In this document: positions 6,598 to 14,266 of the stretch, piece by piece | Layout of the letters: each line of letters starts with the position of its first letter | How positions within the stretch are numbered: position 1 is the first letter of the stretch | Source: Bdellovibrionales bacterium | Lineage (GTDB): Bacteria > Bdellovibrionota > UBA1018 > CAIMNF01 | NCBI GenBank assembly: GCA_947457605.1 | Contig: CANGWP010000034.1 | Location: 1-18,142, forward strand | Reading direction: 5' to 3' | DNA length: 18,142 bases | Position numbers and translations under genes: made by a program | Notes under the pieces: generated by a model | What the model saw: the letters and a program-made list of their open reading frames with translations, nothing else | Database searches by the model: none | What the model was told of the DNA's origin: nothing

Positions 6598-8002
6598 TTT
6601 CTGAATCGAGGGCTCGTTCTGCGTTCAGTTTTGCAATCTGTTCAAGTTCTTCCAGGCTCAATTGACCTTCTGATTCTGGAACAGAAACTTCGGGAATGGG
6701 TTCTCCACCGCTCGTTGCAGCATCAAAACCGAATTCCCTGGCAAGAATGAGCTCGGCATCTTCTCCGGTAATGCCTTCTGCGGCCAGTTGCTTCTGGCGC
6801 TCAAGGTAAGGTGTCGAGATATCGATCGATTTCACTCGGTCCTTGATGTCCTGCAAGATTCGTTCGTCCTCTTTTGAGTCGTAATCCAGATGATTGGCTT
6901 CGGTCTTCATTTGGCTTACCATTTTTCGCATTTGAAGAACTCGGGGGTCCTCCCCGCCTTCCTCGCTTGCAGCCATTTGAGGAACCATGGCTTCGATTTC
7001 CCGAAGCGGTGGAAGTCCTCCTAGATCCATAAGTCCGAAGACCTCAAGGAATGTGTCGGTTGTGGAATAGATCATGGGTCTGCCGGGCGCCTCAGATCGT
7101 CCAGAAACTTCGATCAACTTGCGATCGAGCAGAGTGCGGATGAAGTGGGAGCTGTCCACACCCCGGACAGAGTCGATGTCGTCTTTTGTGCAGGGTTGCT
7201 TGTATGCGCAAATGGTGAGTGTTTCCATCGCGCCGCGGGACAGACGTTGAATCTGAACCTTGGCAAGCTTTCGGAGAAGGGGCGCTTTTGAGGTTTTTGT
7301 GCGGAACTGATAGCCACCTGCAATCTCGGCGATTTCAAATCCGCGATTCGAAGACTGAAAGCCGAGCTTCAGGTTCTCGATCGCCATCAGGATTGGCGCG
7401 TCTTCGGTGTCCGCCATTTCGAGCATGTCTTTGATCTTTTTCAGCGAGATCGGTTTGTCCGAGTAAAACAAAAGTGTGTCAATGCAGCTCGCAAGGTCAT
7501 CAAGATCATAGTTTCCATTTTCATCCGCCTTCGGAAGAGCCGCCTTGAGCGCCGCGTCTTCTTCGCTCATGTCTTCGGCAAGGACTTCATCTTCGGAGGT
7601 CTCTTCCCCCAATAGTTCATTGCGGAGGGTTTCGTCCTCCAGAATGCGATCCTCTGCAATGAAGATATCATTCATAGCGCGCAGCTCGCTTGCCACTTCC
7701 AGCGAGAGTTCTTCCATTTTTGCGACATCTTCCTGCTCCTGGACGTTTACCGCATCGGCGATCCGGTCAAGATTCTCATCGGATTCATCCGGGTTGAAAG
7801 CCTCCAGAACATCCTTTCTCATCTCGGGATCGTTCTCGAATTCCTCCATCATCATTCGGGCTTCTTGATCAAGGTCGGTATCTTCCGTGTCGCTGCGGTT
7901 TTGTGCGCGCCTCAGTTCGCCAATATCAATCACGCTTGAGCCTGGAATCAGGGTTACAAGTTCTTCGGAATCTTTTTTGTCGTGAGAATGGTCATTGCTC
8001 AT
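6584..8002 (-). CDS. scpB: Segregation and condensation protein B with long acidic extensions
   Basis: 472 residues, more than twice the usual ScpB (about 180-200). The ScpB core, two winged helices, spans about residues 167-338: LDDLASCIDTLLFYSDKPIS, then LSRGAMETLTICAYKQPCTK, and the signature DSVRGVDSSHFIRTLLDRKL followed by GRSEAPGRPMIYSTTDTFLE and VFGL. ScpB dimerises and binds the kleisin ScpA in the SMC condensin complex that compacts and segregates the chromosome. Residues 1-165 are strongly acidic and probably helical or disordered. Residues 340-472 are another charged, Glu-rich segment with no recognised domain. The ATG overlaps the scpA stop (ATGA), indicating coupling. The 3' end overlaps the convergent HD-GYP gene by 14 bases, with no terminator visible between them. 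Confidence 0.93.
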   Translation of the reverse strand: MSNDHSHDKKDSEELVTLIPGSSVIDIGELRRAQNRSDTEDTDLDQEARMMMEEFENDPEMRKDVLEAFNPDESDENLDRIADAVNVQEQEDVAKMEELSLEVASELRAMNDIFIAEDRILEDETLRNELLGEETSEDEVLAEDMSEEDAALKAALPKADENGNYDLDDLASCIDTLLFYSDKPISLKKIKDMLEMADTEDAPILMAIENLKLGFQSSNRGFEIAEIAGGYQFRTKTSKAPLLRKLAKVQIQRLSRGAMETLTICAYKQPCTKDDIDSVRGVDSSHFIRTLLDRKLIEVSGRSEAPGRPMIYSTTDTFLEVFGLMDLGGLPPLREIEAMVPQMAASEEGGEDPRVLQMRKMVSQMKTEANHLDYDSKEDERILQDIKDRVKSIDISTPYLERQKQLAAEGITGEDAELILAREFGFDAATSGGEPIPEVSVPESEGQLSLEELEQIAKLNAERALDSEIKPE

Positions 8003-8808
8003 TTTGCTGTTTCTCCTGTGCGCACGTAATCAAATCCTGATGCTTGTCTCACATCGAACCCTGCGAGTTCCTCGAGCAATTCGATGTAAATCGGGTCAAA
8101 AACCTGTTCCTGATAGATCTTGAGTTTCTTGAGCCTCGAGAGCTCAAGGGACGCCAGAAAGCCAACCACCCATTCTCCGCGAACTTTTTTGTCCGTGATC
8201 ATGCTTTCCAGGGCGGTCACCTGCTTTGGGGTGAGCCTTCGGCCGAACTCTTCGAGTTTTTCGGCGAGAGACACCGTTTCTTTCTTCATGACCACGCGTT
8301 TTCTGCGCTGCTCCCGGATCAAAAGATCTTGAAATGTGGTCGCGATGCTGCTCACGTTCATCTCTTTCCAGATCTTTTCGATCGGAGGCCTGCGATTCGG
8401 GCGCGTGAACACATCATCTCCAAGCATGGGGAAGTTTGCGATTTTTCCGGCAGACTCAAGGTAGGCTTGGCGCAACATCAACTGGCGGACCAATTCTTCC
8501 TGGGTGAGGGGCAAGTCACTTTCCTCGTCGTTTTTCTCGGCCTCTTCCTCTTTTGGCATGAGCGCACGGCTCTTCCAAAGAATGAGGGTCGCAGCCATCA
8601 CGAGAAATTCGGAGGCGATATCAAAGTCCATTTCCTGCATGAGCTTCAGGGTATGAAGATACTGATCCGTAATCTTTGAAATCGATACGGTTGAAATGTC
8701 GCGTTCCTGGCTCTGAATCAGATAGAGCATCAGATCAAGAGGTCCCTCGAATTGCTCAAGGCGGATCAAAAATGGGCGCGCTGCGTTCACTCCGGTCGTC
8801 AGACTCAT
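7999..8808 (-). CDS. scpA: Segregation and condensation protein A (kleisin)
   Basis: 269 residues from the ATG at 8808. A TTG at 8832 would add eight residues and overlap trpS by 20 bases. The kleisin N-terminus is clear: FLIRLEQFEGPLDLMLYLIQ, followed by the ITDQYL motif and EFLVMAATLILWKSRALMP. The C-terminal winged helix (about residues 190-250) ends with VVGFLASLELSRLKKLKIYQ. ScpA bridges the two SMC heads and binds ScpB. Residues about 90-105 are an acidic linker. The start is 4 bases after the trpS stop and the stop overlaps scpB, so scpA is probably translated by coupling in a trpS-scpA-scpB unit. The cytoplasmic SMC subunit itself is not in the window. Confidence 0.95.
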   Translation of the reverse strand: MSLTTGVNAARPFLIRLEQFEGPLDLMLYLIQSQERDISTVSISKITDQYLHTLKLMQEMDFDIASEFLVMAATLILWKSRALMPKEEEAEKNDEESDLPLTQEELVRQLMLRQAYLESAGKIANFPMLGDDVFTRPNRRPPIEKIWKEMNVSSIATTFQDLLIREQRRKRVVMKKETVSLAEKLEEFGRRLTPKQVTALESMITDKKVRGEWVVGFLASLELSRLKKLKIYQEQVFDPIYIELLEELAGFDVRQASGFDYVRTGETAK

Positions 8809-8812
8809 GGCG

Positions 8813-9835
8813 CTATTGTCCGATAAATCCAATCCGTTTGTAAACCTCGTTTCGAACTTTTTCCGCTCGCGCAGCAGCAGTCTCTTGCCCTTTTTTGATG
8901 ACTTTAGTCAGGTAATTGCGATCATTGAGGATTTTCTCAATTTCGGTTCGGATGGGGCGTATTTTTTCTACGGCAACCGAGGCAGTGTCCACTTTCAGAT
9001 ACCCGTATTGCTTTCCGATGTAGCGAGCATGAACTTTTTCGAAGTGTTCATCAAGGAAGCTAGCCTGAATCTGGAGCAAATTTTGAATTCCAGGAGATGG
9101 GTTTTCGGCGGGCACTTCGCTCCCCGAATCCGTCACTGCTCGTTTGAATTTCTTTTCGATTTCCTTGTCCGAATCATTCAAAAACACGCATGCCCCCGGA
9201 GAGGGATCCGACTTCGACATTTTTAGCGCAGGGTCTTGCAGGCTCATCACCCGTGCCCCGACCTTGGCAATCATGGGTTCCGGGATCTGAAACAGCGGGC
9301 TCTCTGTGCCGGAGGCGTCTTTCGGATACCGGTGATTCATCCGCTCGGCAAGATCACGTGCCAGCTCAAGATGCTGCTTTTGATCCTCTCCGACGGGCAC
9401 CAGATTCGTCCCGTACAAGAGAATGTCGGCTGCCATCAATACCGGGTAGGTGAAAAGCCCGGTGGGGATGTGAGTGCCATGGCGCTGGCTTTTGTCCTTG
9501 TACTGGGTCATTCGGGAAAGTTCGCCCATGCTCGAATTGCAGGTCAAAACCCAGGCAAGTTCTGCATGGGCCGGGACATGGGATTGCACAAAGAGGGTTG
9601 CCCGCGCGGGATCAATGCCACAGGCAATGTAGGTCGCAATCGAACGATAGGTGTTTTCGCGAAGTTCGGCTGGATCCTGGTTTACCGTGATGGAGTGAAG
9701 ATCCACTGCGAAGAAGAGACAGTCATAAAGATCAAGATAGGGAATCCAGTTTTTGATCGCGCCCAGATAATTTCCGATGTGAGCTGAGTTCGTGGGTTGT
9801 ACTGCGGAGAGCACCACTTTTTTTGAAGGATTCAT
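8813..9835 (-). CDS. trpS: Tryptophan--tRNA ligase
   Basis: 340 residues, the usual bacterial length. It charges tRNA-Trp with tryptophan using ATP. The class I motifs are present: VQPTNSAHIGNYLGA (HIGN at 19-22) and ALKMSKSD (KMSKS at 205-209). Family signatures MAADILLYGTNLVPVGEDQK (134-153) and SRMTQYKDK are intact. The ATG follows a 44-base gap after coaX, the largest gap in this part of the run except the one before the DUF2520 gene, so an internal promoter is possible but none is convincing. The Shine-Dalgarno-like AAAGGG is unusually close to the ATG. The scpA start lies 4 bases past the stop, a trpS-scpA-scpB order also seen in other bacteria. Confidence 0.97.
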   Translation of the reverse strand: MNPSKKVVLSAVQPTNSAHIGNYLGAIKNWIPYLDLYDCLFFAVDLHSITVNQDPAELRENTYRSIATYIACGIDPARATLFVQSHVPAHAELAWVLTCNSSMGELSRMTQYKDKSQRHGTHIPTGLFTYPVLMAADILLYGTNLVPVGEDQKQHLELARDLAERMNHRYPKDASGTESPLFQIPEPMIAKVGARVMSLQDPALKMSKSDPSPGACVFLNDSDKEIEKKFKRAVTDSGSEVPAENPSPGIQNLLQIQASFLDEHFEKVHARYIGKQYGYLKVDTASVAVEKIRPIRTEIEKILNDRNYLTKVIKKGQETAAARAEKVRNEVYKRIGFIGQ

Positions 9836-9879
9836 GGCCCTTTCATATCAAAGCATCACGATTCGGGAAACAAGGGAAT

Positions 9880-10665
9880 TCAAGCCTCTTCATTCAACCA
9901 AAGCGCCTGAAGGAGCCCGTGAAGAACCAGATCCGGTAGTTCCACATCAAAGATTCCGGTGCCCTGGAACAGCCTTGAAAACCCGCCCGTTCCGATCACA
10001 AAGGGTTTTTTTCCATTGAAAACCTCTTCCTGATAGAGGGCAATGAGCTCCCGCATGGCACCGAGGTGACTGAAGTACAGTCCGCTCTGGATGCTCTCGA
10101 TGGTGGAGCGGCCACAGGCGGTTTCGGGTTTAAGAATCTCCACTGTGGGAAGTTTTGCGGTTCTGGACTCGAGCGCTTCCATCGAAATCCGAAGGCCCGG
10201 AATGATGGCTCCTCCTAGGTAGTCCTTTTCTTCGGTGATCGCGCAGAACGTGGTGGCAGTACCAAGATCGACGATCACAATGTTTTTACCCGGATACGAA
10301 TGAATTGCCGCGATGGAGTTCGCAATCCGATCAGCTCCGACCTCAAGCGGATTCCGGTATTTGATCTTAAGACCCGTTCGGACCCCTGCTTGAAGCACGA
10401 AGGGGGTAAGGTTGAAATACTTCTGGCAAGCGCCCTTCAGGCTGTGCATGGTGCCTGGAACCACCGAACAGATTCCGATCCGGGTGATGGAGGCCGGGTC
10501 AATCCGGTTTTCACGCAAAACCGACCCAAGAAAGAGTCCGATCTCGTCACTGCTTGCACTGCTTTGGGTGCTCTTTCGAAAGCGAAAGAGGATTCGGGGA
10601 GCGGTTGGCGATTCGACAACACCCCCGAAAATCTGGCTGTTTCCGACATCAAGCAATAAAATCAT
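9880..10665 (-). CDS. coaX: Type III pantothenate kinase
   Basis: 261 residues from the ATG at 10665. The open frame continues upstream to 10833, but that part lies inside coaBC and is not homologous. CoaX phosphorylates pantothenate to 4'-phosphopantothenate, the first step of coenzyme A synthesis; type III enzymes need a monovalent cation. The ASKHA-fold motifs are visible: LLLDVGNSQ (Asp6), YRNPLEVGADRIAN (catalytic Asp112), IVDLGTATTF (Asp133), GGAIIPGLRISMEAL and IGTGGFS. The usual Asp after GTATTF is Cys141 here, a minor deviation. The ATG overlaps the coaBC stop (ATGA) and a good Shine-Dalgarno lies 5 bases upstream. Both placement and motifs make the call firm. Confidence 0.95.
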   Translation of the reverse strand: MILLLDVGNSQIFGGVVESPTAPRILFRFRKSTQSSASSDEIGLFLGSVLRENRIDPASITRIGICSVVPGTMHSLKGACQKYFNLTPFVLQAGVRTGLKIKYRNPLEVGADRIANSIAAIHSYPGKNIVIVDLGTATTFCAITEEKDYLGGAIIPGLRISMEALESRTAKLPTVEILKPETACGRSTIESIQSGLYFSHLGAMRELIALYQEEVFNGKKPFVIGTGGFSRLFQGTGIFDVELPDLVLHGLLQALWLNEEA

Positions 10666-11909
10666 GGGTTCTCTCCCGGGGCTGAAGAAAGAATGGAAAG
10701 AATGAGAGCATCGAGCTCTGACTTGGTTTGGAACGACGAAACGGACACGTATCCTTTTTCGGGGGTCTTTCGGAATACTTGGCCCTTGTGGTTTTCCGCA
10801 CCCACATCCTTCAGGTGATTGTGAATGATCCACTCCGAGTCATAGGTCTCAAGCTTCATTTCCGAGGTTTCATCGGAGGTGAGCTTGAACGAAATGATCT
10901 TTAAGTCTTTGTTCCTGCTCCAGGTTCTGAGTTCCCGGATGATCTTCGGGTTTGGCAGGAGTTTTAGAACGAGCGGAACATCGGTTTGGATTTTTCCGGA
11001 GGTTTTGAAGGGAACACCCTTTGAATCGGTGACCTCCGCTACGTGATAATCCGCGACCGCTGCGGAGTGGATCACGTAACCATAGTGGTTGGATTCGAGC
11101 TGGTACTTCACTTTTTCTGCAAAATCGCGGGTGGTGGAATAGAGAGTGAGGTTCTGAATTCCCTCGCGGGCAAAGGAATATTCGGATTGAAGAAGGTGTA
11201 CCGGGAATCCGTTCTTTTGCAGGGAGAGAGCGAGATGGTGGCCGGTTCGGCCCGAACTGAGATTGCGAAGGTGTCGCACTTCATCGATGGGCTCGCTTGT
11301 GCCGCCAGCGGTCACTAGGATTCTGGGTTTGGTCGATGTTTTCTTGATGTCTGCAACTTCAAGTCGCTCACCGATGATCCGCATGGCATCTTCCGGCTCA
11401 ATCAGGCGGCCTTCGCCGGTTTCGCCACACGCAAGGACTCCGGATCCGGGAGCCAGGACCTCTACGCCGTAGCCCTTGAGTAGCTCAAGATTTCGTTTTA
11501 CGGCAGGATGTTTCCACATGGCTTGATTCATGGCAGGTGCAAGAAGGAATGGCTTTTTGAACTCATGAGCAAGAAAAAGTGCGGAAGGAAGGCTTGCCCC
11601 CGAACCGTTTGCCAGAGCGGAGATTGATTCGGCCGAAGCCGGATAAAACAGGATCAGATCGGCCCAGCGCTCAAGCGTGATGTGAGCCATCATTGATCCT
11701 GCATCGAAGTTTTGCAAAAAGGTTTTCTCGCCGGTGATTCCTTCAAAGGATGCGGGGCCTACAAAGTGTGTCGCATTCTCGGTTAGTGCTGTTTTCACAG
11801 AATAACCTGCTTTTTTAAGGGACGATGCCAGAGCCACTGCCTTGAAGGCGGCGATCGAACCACTTACCAGCAGCAAGATGTTTCGAGAGGGCAGCTTAGA
11901 TTCTGACAT
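10662..11909 (-). CDS. coaBC: Bifunctional phosphopantothenoylcysteine synthetase/decarboxylase
   Basis: 415 residues from the ATG at 11909 (a TTG at 11915 is the alternative). The N-terminal CoaC flavoprotein decarboxylates phosphopantothenoylcysteine: GSIAAFK (17-23), His76 in MAHITLERWADL, Asn128 in APAMNQAMW, and Cys161 in ACGETGEGRL, matching His75, Asn125 and Cys158 of E. coli Dfp. The C-terminal CoaB joins cysteine to phosphopantothenate: VTAGGTSEPIDEVRHLRNLS and SSGRTG (199-223), then SAAVADY (282-288). One oddity is YPASAES (89-95), where the family normally has APATANT. The gene overlaps panC by 14 bases upstream and coaX by 4 bases downstream. GAGG lies 10 bases before the chosen ATG. 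It acts in the cytoplasm between the CoaX and CoaD steps. Confidence 0.95.
   Translation of the reverse strand: MSESKLPSRNILLLVSGSIAAFKAVALASSLKKAGYSVKTALTENATHFVGPASFEGITGEKTFLQNFDAGSMMAHITLERWADLILFYPASAESISALANGSGASLPSALFLAHEFKKPFLLAPAMNQAMWKHPAVKRNLELLKGYGVEVLAPGSGVLACGETGEGRLIEPEDAMRIIGERLEVADIKKTSTKPRILVTAGGTSEPIDEVRHLRNLSSGRTGHHLALSLQKNGFPVHLLQSEYSFAREGIQNLTLYSTTRDFAEKVKYQLESNHYGYVIHSAAVADYHVAEVTDSKGVPFKTSGKIQTDVPLVLKLLPNPKIIRELRTWSRNKDLKIISFKLTSDETSEMKLETYDSEWIIHNHLKDVGAENHKGQVFRKTPEKGYVSVSSFQTKSELDALILSILSSAPGENP
10671..10677 (-). promoter_or_regulatory. Ribosome binding site of coaX
   Basis: GGGAGAG on the minus strand, 5 bases before the ATG at 10665, within the end of coaBC. It decides the coaX start against the longer frame beginning at 10833. 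Confidence 0.65.
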
Positions 11910-12669
11910 TGTCAATAAGCCTCACATCACCAAGCCATGCTGCAACATAACGTCTGCGACCCGTGGTTTCGGGTTTGTCAATCAGGTACTCCACCCTGAA
12001 TCCCAGACGGGTCAGTTCCTCTTTCGCCTGAATCACGTCGAGGATGGTTGAAATGACCTGATAAAGTCGTGGTGCAATTTCCTTTTCTGCAGCACTAAGT
12101 CTCAGATTTCGGGAGCTAAGGGCCAGTCCCGAATCTTCGCGGACGGTTGGACAAGGGATGATCTTTGTCTCGAGGAAAAATGCCTTCGCCATCCCGGAAA
12201 TGAGCGTCAATTGTTGATGGTCCTTTTCTCCAAAGTAAGCATGATCCGCCTTCGCCAGGTTCAAGAGCTTGAGTACTACCGTGAGGACGCCCTCAAAGTG
12301 CCCCGGACGGAATTCGCCACAGAGCTCATTTGAGAATTGGTGCTCTGAAACCCGGTATTGGAAGTGGTCTGGATAAATCTCGTTTGCATCTTTTGGCGCG
12401 AAAACGGCGTCAGCGCCGTATTTTTCACACATGGCAAGGTCAGCCTCAAAGGTTTTCGGATATTTCTCAAAGTCCGAAGACTGATTGAACTGGGTTGGAT
12501 TGATGAAAATCGTGGCCAGCGTAAAATCGTTCTCGCGTGCCGAGGTCTCAAGCAGGGATGCGTGACCCAAGTGTAGTGCACCCATGGTGGGCACCACTCC
12601 CAGGGTTTTTCCCTTTGGCAGTGACTTCCGCCACTCCTGAAGCGACTGAATGGTTGTGAATGTCCTCAT
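11896..12669 (-). CDS. panC: Pantothenate synthetase (pantoate--beta-alanine ligase)
   Basis: 257 residues, slightly shorter than E. coli PanC (283). It joins pantoate and beta-alanine with ATP to give pantothenate. Motifs seen in order: VPTMGALHLGHASLL (26-40, including His33 and His36 of the HxGH nucleotide site), IFINPTQFN (54-62), FGEKDHQQL (146-154), and PTVREDSGLALSSRNLRLS (174-192). The C-terminal lobe ends in a sensible position for the family. The ATG overlaps the panB stop (ATGA) and the 3' end overlaps coaBC. No panD is present in the window, so beta-alanine must come from elsewhere. Confidence 0.96.
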   Translation of the reverse strand: MRTFTTIQSLQEWRKSLPKGKTLGVVPTMGALHLGHASLLETSARENDFTLATIFINPTQFNQSSDFEKYPKTFEADLAMCEKYGADAVFAPKDANEIYPDHFQYRVSEHQFSNELCGEFRPGHFEGVLTVVLKLLNLAKADHAYFGEKDHQQLTLISGMAKAFFLETKIIPCPTVREDSGLALSSRNLRLSAAEKEIAPRLYQVISTILDVIQAKEELTRLGFRVEYLIDKPETTGRRRYVAAWLGDVRLIDNVRI

Positions 12670-13460
12670 AAATAGCTCTCCTCCTGACTCGGAAATTCGG
12701 AACTTCTCACCTCTTCGTGAAACGACTGAAATGCATCCAAAAAGAGGTTTTTCCCATCAAGATAGGTGCGAAGAAATTTGGGTTTGAAGGCGGGATTGAA
12801 GCCGAGCATGTCCTGCAAAACCAAAACCTGTCCATCGACTCTGGCTCCTGCGCCAATTCCAATGGTTGGAATGGAGATTTCCTGAGTGATTCGTCCTGCG
12901 ATGGCGGAGGGCACACATTCCAAAACCAAAGAGAACGCTCCGCACTTCTGAAACAGGATGCTTTCCTGAAGAAGTTGGTCCTGAGCTTCACCGGTTTTTG
13001 CCTGAACTTTCATCCCCCCAAATGCATTTACGAACTGGGGTGTCAGCCCCAGGTGGCCCATGACCGGGATGCCGGAATCCGTGAGGTGAGCCACAAGTTT
13101 TTCGTTTCCCTTGATTCCTTCCAGTTTCACGGCATGAGCGCCCGCCTTGAGCAATCGCTCTGCCGATTCAACACCAAACCGAATTCCCTTTCGGGTGGAA
13201 AGGAAGGGAAGATCCGCAACCAGAAATTTTTTTCCTCCCGCGCCTTTGGACACGCACTTGGTGAAAAATTCGATGGAGTCCATGCTGGCTTGGATGGTTG
13301 AGTCCTCTCCTTGCATCACCATGCTGGAGCTGTCTCCGATCAAGAGAACGTCAATCGGACTTTCCGCAAGGATCCGTGCGAAGCTTGCATCATAGCAGGT
13401 GATCATGGTGATCTTTTCGTTTCTTTTCTTGCGAGTTGCGAATTCAGGTACGGTGAGCAT
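12666..13460 (-). CDS. panB: 3-methyl-2-oxobutanoate hydroxymethyltransferase
   Basis: 264 residues, the normal length. It makes ketopantoate from 2-oxoisovalerate and methylenetetrahydrofolate, the first committed step to pantothenate. The TIM-barrel motifs are all present: ITMITCYDASFA (17-28), IGDSSSMVMQGEDST (41-55), VADLPF (81-86), VKLEG (111-115), PVMGHLGLTPQ (132-142), LVLECVP (178-184), and IGIGAG followed by DGQVLVLQDMLGF. Metal ligands Asp43, Asp83 and Glu114 and the catalytic Glu181 are in place. The start overlaps the DUF2520 gene by 17 bases and the stop overlaps panC by 4. GGAG stands 4 bases before the ATG, a rather short spacing. Confidence 0.97.
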   Translation of the reverse strand: MLTVPEFATRKKRNEKITMITCYDASFARILAESPIDVLLIGDSSSMVMQGEDSTIQASMDSIEFFTKCVSKGAGGKKFLVADLPFLSTRKGIRFGVESAERLLKAGAHAVKLEGIKGNEKLVAHLTDSGIPVMGHLGLTPQFVNAFGGMKVQAKTGEAQDQLLQESILFQKCGAFSLVLECVPSAIAGRITQEISIPTIGIGAGARVDGQVLVLQDMLGFNPAFKPKFLRTYLDGKNLFLDAFQSFHEEVRSSEFPSQEESYL

Positions 13461-14196
13461 AGTACTCCATAAAGGCCCGATAGAGGCCGGATTCCGGGGA
13501 TCCTTCGAGAATCCTCAGGTGTTGATCCAAGGTGGATTTGTCACCCCGAGCAAGAGGCCCGGTGAGAGCCGCATCTTTCATTTGGATGAAATTTTTTAAT
13601 GTTTGGCCAAGGATCGGAGAAAACAATTCCGGATCAAGCCCTGGTCCTGCTTTCATGGCGGCACTCCAGAGAAGTACGGATAGGTTCGAGATCATGCTGC
13701 AGTTCAGGTGGTAGCGAGCCCGATCGTGTTTCTTTATTTTCAAAATGGTGTTTTTGAAATGACTTGTGATGAGGGCCTCAAACTCCGGTGCCTTTTGAAG
13801 TTCCTCTTCGATCACGGCGACGGGGAAGCTTTCGTACTGATGGAGCGGGTACACTTCGGGCCCGAAACTCATCAGGGGATGAAGGGTCAGAGCATGGGGC
13901 AGGTTCGTAGCGGCACTGGAATGAATCTGGACCCGGGATGGGTAGCGGTCAAAAAGTGTGGAAGAAAGAGATTCGAGAGCATCGTCCGAAACCATGAGCC
14001 AAAAATGGGTGACTTGGTCTAGTTGTCCATCTAGGCCTCGAAGCGTTCGGGAATCGGGAAGGTGTTTGTGCTCAATTCCCTTTAACGACAGATATTCACG
14101 AAAGTGTCGAGCAAGACGACCGCCTCCGATCAGAAGCGGGCAAAAGTGTGGACTTGAGCTGGATGATCCTTTTGGATCCCTTGTAAAGTAGTTCAT
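13444..14196 (-). CDS. Rossmann/DUF2520 protein, candidate ketopantoate reductase
   Basis: 250 residues. An N-terminal dinucleotide-binding fold carries a glycine motif in LLIGGGRLARHF (21-32). The DUF2520-type C-terminal helical part carries HPLMSF (106-111), ARYHLNCSMISNLSVLLW (160-177) and the signature ALTGPLARGDKSTLDQHL (210-227). Similar Rossmann/DUF2520 proteins occur next to panC/panD/coaX in actinobacteria. The architecture (NAD(P)-binding plus helical dimerisation domain) is the same as that of ketopantoate reductase PanE, and no panE is in this operon. PanG, an alternative ketopantoate reductase described from Francisella, is a precedent for replacement. I infer that this protein reduces ketopantoate to pantoate. 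The family assignment is fairly sure and the reaction is not. The start has only a weak Shine-Dalgarno. A 22-bp imperfect palindrome lies 12 bases upstream. Confidence 0.8.
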   Translation of the reverse strand: MNYFTRDPKGSSSSSPHFCPLLIGGGRLARHFREYLSLKGIEHKHLPDSRTLRGLDGQLDQVTHFWLMVSDDALESLSSTLFDRYPSRVQIHSSAATNLPHALTLHPLMSFGPEVYPLHQYESFPVAVIEEELQKAPEFEALITSHFKNTILKIKKHDRARYHLNCSMISNLSVLLWSAAMKAGPGLDPELFSPILGQTLKNFIQMKDAALTGPLARGDKSTLDQHLRILEGSPESGLYRAFMEYYAHRT

Positions 14197-14207
14197 TTTT
14201 CCGGGTA

Positions 14208-14229
14208 CCGGTCAGATCATCTGATCCGG
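14208..14229. promoter_or_regulatory. Imperfect palindrome upstream of the DUF2520-pan-coa block
   Basis: CCGG-TCAGAT, one central base, ATCTGA-T-CCGG: 10 bp of each arm match with one bulged T. It sits in the 70-bp gap between the M50 protease stop and the DUF2520 start, the largest intergenic gap in the minus-strand run. It could be an operator, an attenuator hairpin or an RNA-processing site. It has no following T run, so it is not a typical terminator. Confidence 0.3.
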
Positions 14230-14266
14230 TCCAATCGGGACATACCCTAGCACAGGCCATGAAAAA

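Noticed and set aside
9836..9879. Possible promoter between coaX and trpS
   Set aside because: TTGTTT and TGATAT at 17-base spacing match the consensus at only 3 of 6 positions each.
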